From assembly GCF_009932375.1 (NCBI RefSeq), contig NZ_BLJG01000063.1, forward strand, positions 1 to 64,000: DNA of 64,000 nucleotides, written 5' to 3'. This DNA comes from Pseudomonas juntendi. Its GTDB lineage: Bacteria; Pseudomonadota; Gammaproteobacteria; Pseudomonadales; Pseudomonadaceae. This document shows, piece after piece, positions 61,819-64,000 of this stretch; the first letter of the stretch is position 1; every line of letters starts with the position of its first letter. The translations under genes were made by a program, and so were the position numbers. The notes under the pieces were generated by a model, which saw nothing but the letters and a program-made list of their open reading frames with translations, was not told where the DNA came from and searched no databases.

Positions 61819-62232
61819 ATGGTTGCTCACCTGATTCAATTCGCGACAGATCACTACATCCTGGTTGCGATCTTCTTCATTCTGCTGGCCCTGCTGCTCA
61901 TCAATGAAATCCGCCGTGGCGGGCAGAGCCTGAGCAACGGTCAGCTGACTGCCCTGGTCAATGCCGACAAGGCGCTGGTGATCGATATCCGCCCGGCCAA
62001 GGAGTACTCCGCCGGTCACATCGTGGGTGCGGTGAACATTCCGCAGGACAAGCTGGCCAACCGCATGGCCGAGCTGGACAAGCACAAAGAGAAGACCCTG
62101 ATCGTCGTCGACGCGATGGGCCAGCAGTCCGGCAGCATTTGCCGCGATCTGCTCAAGGCCGGTTACAACGCCGCCAAGCTGAGCGGTGGCGTTTCCAGCT
62201 GGAAAGCCGATAACCTGCCCCTGGTGAAGTGA
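61819..62232 (+). CDS. membrane-anchored rhodanese-like protein YibN
   Basis: The 137-residue protein has one N-terminal membrane helix (HYILVAIFFILLALLLI, about 11-28) and a cytoplasmic rhodanese fold (ALVIDIRPAKEYSAGHIVGAVNI, GVSSWKADNLPLV). The active-site loop reads VVDAMGQQSGSI. The position where active rhodaneses and E. coli YibN carry Cys appears to be Ser or Gln, so sulfurtransferase activity is doubtful. It opens a yibN-grxC-secB unit, an order shared with E. coli, where it has been linked to membrane-protein export. Here that is inference from context. Confidence 0.9.
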   Translation: MVAHLIQFATDHYILVAIFFILLALLLINEIRRGGQSLSNGQLTALVNADKALVIDIRPAKEYSAGHIVGAVNIPQDKLANRMAELDKHKEKTLIVVDAMGQQSGSICRDLLKAGYNAAKLSGGVSSWKADNLPLVK

Positions 62233-62233
62233 T

Positions 62234-62488
62234 ATGAAGCCCGTCATCGTTTATTCCAGCGACTACTGCCCCTACTGCATGCGTGCCAAGTACCTGCTCG
62301 AGAGCAAGGGCGTGGCATTCGAGGAAATCAAGGTCGACGGCAAACCGCAACTGCGCGCCGAGATGGCCCAGAAAGCCGGCCGCACGTCGGTGCCGCAGAT
62401 CTGGATCGGCAGTACCCATGTCGGTGGATGCGATGACCTCTATGCCCTGGAACGCGCCGGCAAGCTCGACGCGTTGCTGGCGGCCTGA
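62234..62488 (+). CDS. grxC: glutaredoxin 3
   Basis: GrxC is a glutathione-dependent disulfide reductase. The 84-residue product has the active site CPYC (residues 12-15), the cis-Pro TSVPQIWIG and the glutathione-binding GGCDDLYAL. The ATG comes 1 bp after the rhodanese stop, so translation is coupled. It is followed 39 bp later by secB, as in enterobacteria. Confidence 0.97.
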   Translation: MKPVIVYSSDYCPYCMRAKYLLESKGVAFEEIKVDGKPQLRAEMAQKAGRTSVPQIWIGSTHVGGCDDLYALERAGKLDALLAA

Positions 62489-62527
62489 TTTGCACTGCAT
62501 TCGAAAACATTAGGATAAGGATCTGCC

Positions 62528-63013
62528 ATGACTGACCAACAGACCAACGGCGCTGCTGCTGAAGACAACAGCCCTCAGTTCTCCCTGCAGCGCATCTATG
62601 TGCGCGACCTGTCGTTCGAGGCCCCGAAAAGCCCGCAGATCTTCCGTCAGACCTGGGAGCCGAGCGTTGCCCTGGACCTGAACACCAAGCAAAAGGCCCT
62701 GGAAGGCGACTTCCATGAGGTGGTGCTGACCCTGTCGGTCACCGTGAAGAACGGCGACGAAGTCGCGTTCATCGCTGAGGTGCAGCAGGCGGGTATCTTC
62801 CTCATCGCCAACCTCGATGCTGCTTCGATGAGCCACACGCTGGGTGCGTTCTGCCCGAACATCCTGTTCCCGTATGCCCGCGAGACCCTGGACAGCCTGG
62901 TAACCCGTGGTTCGTTCCCGGCGCTGATGCTGTCGCCGGTCAACTTCGACGCCCTGTACGCGCAAGAAATGCAGCGTATGCAGGAAGCCGGCGAAGCGCC
63001 AACCGTTCAGTAA
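62528..63013 (+). CDS. secB: export chaperone SecB
   Basis: SecB is a tetrameric cytosolic chaperone that keeps preproteins unfolded and hands them to SecA. The 161-residue product has the family blocks [19 protein letters not shown], the SecA-binding acidic segment and [10 protein letters not shown], then [24 protein letters not shown] in two parts. AAGGA lies before the ATG. It would serve the many Sec substrates of this window, including the LPMO. Confidence 0.98.
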   Translation: MTDQQTNGAAAEDNSPQFSLQRIYVRDLSFEAPKSPQIFRQTWEPSVALDLNTKQKALEGDFHEVVLTLSVTVKNGDEVAFIAEVQQAGIFLIANLDAASMSHTLGAFCPNILFPYARETLDSLVTRGSFPALMLSPVNFDALYAQEMQRMQEAGEAPTVQ

Positions 63014-63029
63014 CTGCTGCCGGTATCGG

Positions 63030-63055
63030 AAAAGCGCCTTTAGGGGCGCTTTTTT
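63030..63055 (+). terminator. intrinsic terminator after secB
   Basis: AAAAGCGCC and GGCGCTTTT pair around a 6-nt loop and are followed by T residues. Confidence 0.88.
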
Positions 63056-63083
63056 GTTGGCTGTGTGGGAAGCCGCACGTGGT

Positions 63084-63125
63084 CCCTGTGGGAGCCGGCT
63101 TGCCGGCGATAGGGCCAGTGCAGGC
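63084..63125. repeat. REP element between secB and trmL
   Basis: CCTGTGGGAGCC, the GGCTTGCCGGCGAT core, then GGGCCAGTGCAGGC. It has the same layout as the element at 45098-45138, here just before the trmL stop codon. Confidence 0.75.
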
Positions 63126-63132
63126 TTACACA

Positions 63133-63594
63133 TCAGCTCCCGGCAAACCCGTTCTGCCGCCAGGCCTCATACACCGTCACCGCCACCGTGTTGGACAGGT
63201 TCAGGCTGCGGCAGCCTGGGCGCATGGGCAGGCGCAGGCGTTGCTCGGCGGGCAGGCTGTCGAGGACTTCTGCCGGCAGCCCGCGGCTCTCCGGCCCGAA
63301 CAGGAACGCGTCACCCGGCTGGTACGCGACCTCGTGGAACGAGTGCGAGCCTTTGGTGGTAAAGGCGAACAGCCGTGGGTTGCCCAGGCTTTCCAGGCAT
63401 TCGGCCAGGCTCTGGTGGCGCTTGAGCGTGGCATACTCGTGGTAATCCAGCCCCGCGCGGCGCAGGCGCTTGTCATCCAGTTCGAAGCTGATGGGTTCGA
63501 TCAGGTGCAGGTGGCAGCCGCTGTTGGCGCACAGGCGAATGATATTGCCGGTATTCGGCGGAATTTCTGGTTGAAAAAGGATGACGTGAAACAT
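63133..63594 (-). CDS. trmL: tRNA (cytidine/uridine-34 2'-O)-methyltransferase TrmL
   Basis: TrmL methylates the wobble ribose of leucine tRNAs. The 153-residue SPOUT protein has the trefoil-knot signatures NTGNIIRLCANSGCHLHL near the N-terminus, FGPESRGLP in the middle, and RPGCRSLNLSNTVAVTVYEAWRQ at the SAM-binding knot. ATG 63594 follows GGAG. Its start codon overlaps that of the divergent gene by 2 bp (shared CATG). Confidence 0.95.
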   Translation of the reverse strand: MFHVILFQPEIPPNTGNIIRLCANSGCHLHLIEPISFELDDKRLRRAGLDYHEYATLKRHQSLAECLESLGNPRLFAFTTKGSHSFHEVAYQPGDAFLFGPESRGLPAEVLDSLPAEQRLRLPMRPGCRSLNLSNTVAVTVYEAWRQNGFAGS

Positions 63595-64000
63595 GCACGG
63601 CTCCAAGCAAGAGGATGACGGGCATTCTACCCCCGAACCGGATGTGCGTTCGAAGGCGTTGCCGCGCATGCTGCTGTCGCTGGCGATCGTCGGGGTAATG
63701 GTGGGGCTGATGATCGGCCGCCTGACCGCCCCTGTAGAGCGCCAGTTGCAGCAGGTAGAGGTGTTGTCGAATGGGCTGGCGCTGTGGTTCAACGAAGAAC
63801 CCAAGCTGCATGCCGAGAACGTCCAAGGCACGGTGGCTGTGCTGTTCCAGGCCCAGGGCACGGCCCGGCAGGGCCAATTGAGCCTGAACGGCAAACCGGT
63901 AAGCTGGCGGCTGCAGAACAGCCAGGAGGGGTTGTTGCTGACGGTGGTGGCCGCGCGCCCCCTGCACGGCCAATGGGCCGGTGCAGAAGACGCTGGGCGC
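63593..64000 (+). CDS. single-span membrane protein of unknown function, cut by window end
   Basis: An open frame runs from ATG 63593 to the edge without a stop (136 codons). It begins MHGSKQEDDGHSTPEPDVRS, then one membrane helix (about residues 26-42: MLLSLAIVGVMVGLMIG), then a periplasmic part (LSNGLALWFNEEPKLHAEN, VAVLFQAQG, LSLNGKPVSWRLQ). I do not recognise a family. The small domain with alternating hydrophobic strands could be beta-rich. The start overlaps the trmL start head to head. Pseudomonads are often found with a hypothetical gene here, before ntrBC-type genes; that is from memory. Confidence 0.7.
   Translation, partial: MHGSKQEDDGHSTPEPDVRSKALPRMLLSLAIVGVMVGLMIGRLTAPVERQLQQVEVLSNGLALWFNEEPKLHAENVQGTVAVLFQAQGTARQGQLSLNGKPVSWRLQNSQEGLLLTVVAARPLHGQWAGAEDAGR

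Overview
The window is a high-GC chromosomal segment that looks like the Pseudomonas putida group. The signs are gene order (priA-rpmE-nuclease-maeB; ponA facing pilM; pil genes-aroK-aroB-damX-like-gltB-gltD-hemE; betT/betI-betB-betA; gpmI-envC-ctpA-yibQ facing yibN-grxC-secB), pseudomonad-type REP sequences, and protein families typical of pseudomonads. I found no rRNA, tRNA, insertion sequence, CRISPR array or origin. Species assignment is inference, because no search could be run.

Layout. 0-5 kb: priA (minus), then rpmE, a secreted thermonuclease-family protein and the malic enzyme maeB (plus). 5-14.7 kb: ponA/mrcA (minus), divergent from an overlapping pilM-pilN-pilO/P-pilQ operon running into aroK, aroB and a DamX-like SPOR protein. 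PilO and PilP are fused, and PilQ is a short HofQ/ComE-like secretin. 15-22.2 kb: gltB, gltD and hemE. 22.4-33.7 kb: the most distinctive block, a secreted AA10 lytic polysaccharide monooxygenase (LPMO), a cytochrome b561 and a compact type II secretion system (gspC to gspM). These read as one substrate-plus-exporter unit, probably for chitin or a related polymer.

33.8-39.7 kb: small accessory genes, namely an OB-fold periplasmic protein, an MFS exporter divergent from a LysR regulator, a stand-alone ParA-like ATPase, a higB toxin remnant with an intact higA antitoxin, trxC and selO. 39.8-45 kb: a MscK-type mechanosensitive channel and an NhaP2-type K+/H+ antiporter. 45-51.7 kb: the choline to glycine-betaine locus betI-betB-betA (minus), divergent from the choline transporter betT, with a perfect 20-bp BetI-like operator between. 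Channel, antiporter and bet genes together form an osmotic and ion-stress neighbourhood.

51.8-56.4 kb: a 1551-residue protein standing alone between terminators. It resembles the large pseudomonad proteins with a DUF6543/dermonecrotic-toxin-like region and has no known function. 56.4-64 kb: a cell-envelope block (yibQ-like deacetylase, CtpA, EnvC, GpmI on minus; YibN, GrxC, SecB on plus), then trmL. The trmL start codon overlaps that of a divergent membrane-anchored gene cut by the window end.

Two families of dispersed non-coding repeats run through the window. REP elements lie near 21.0, 34.2, 38.2, 39.8, 45.1 and 63.1 kb. A second hairpin-forming element, built of AGCTTGCAGC-like units, lies at the left edge and near 19.5, 46.9 and 60.0 kb.
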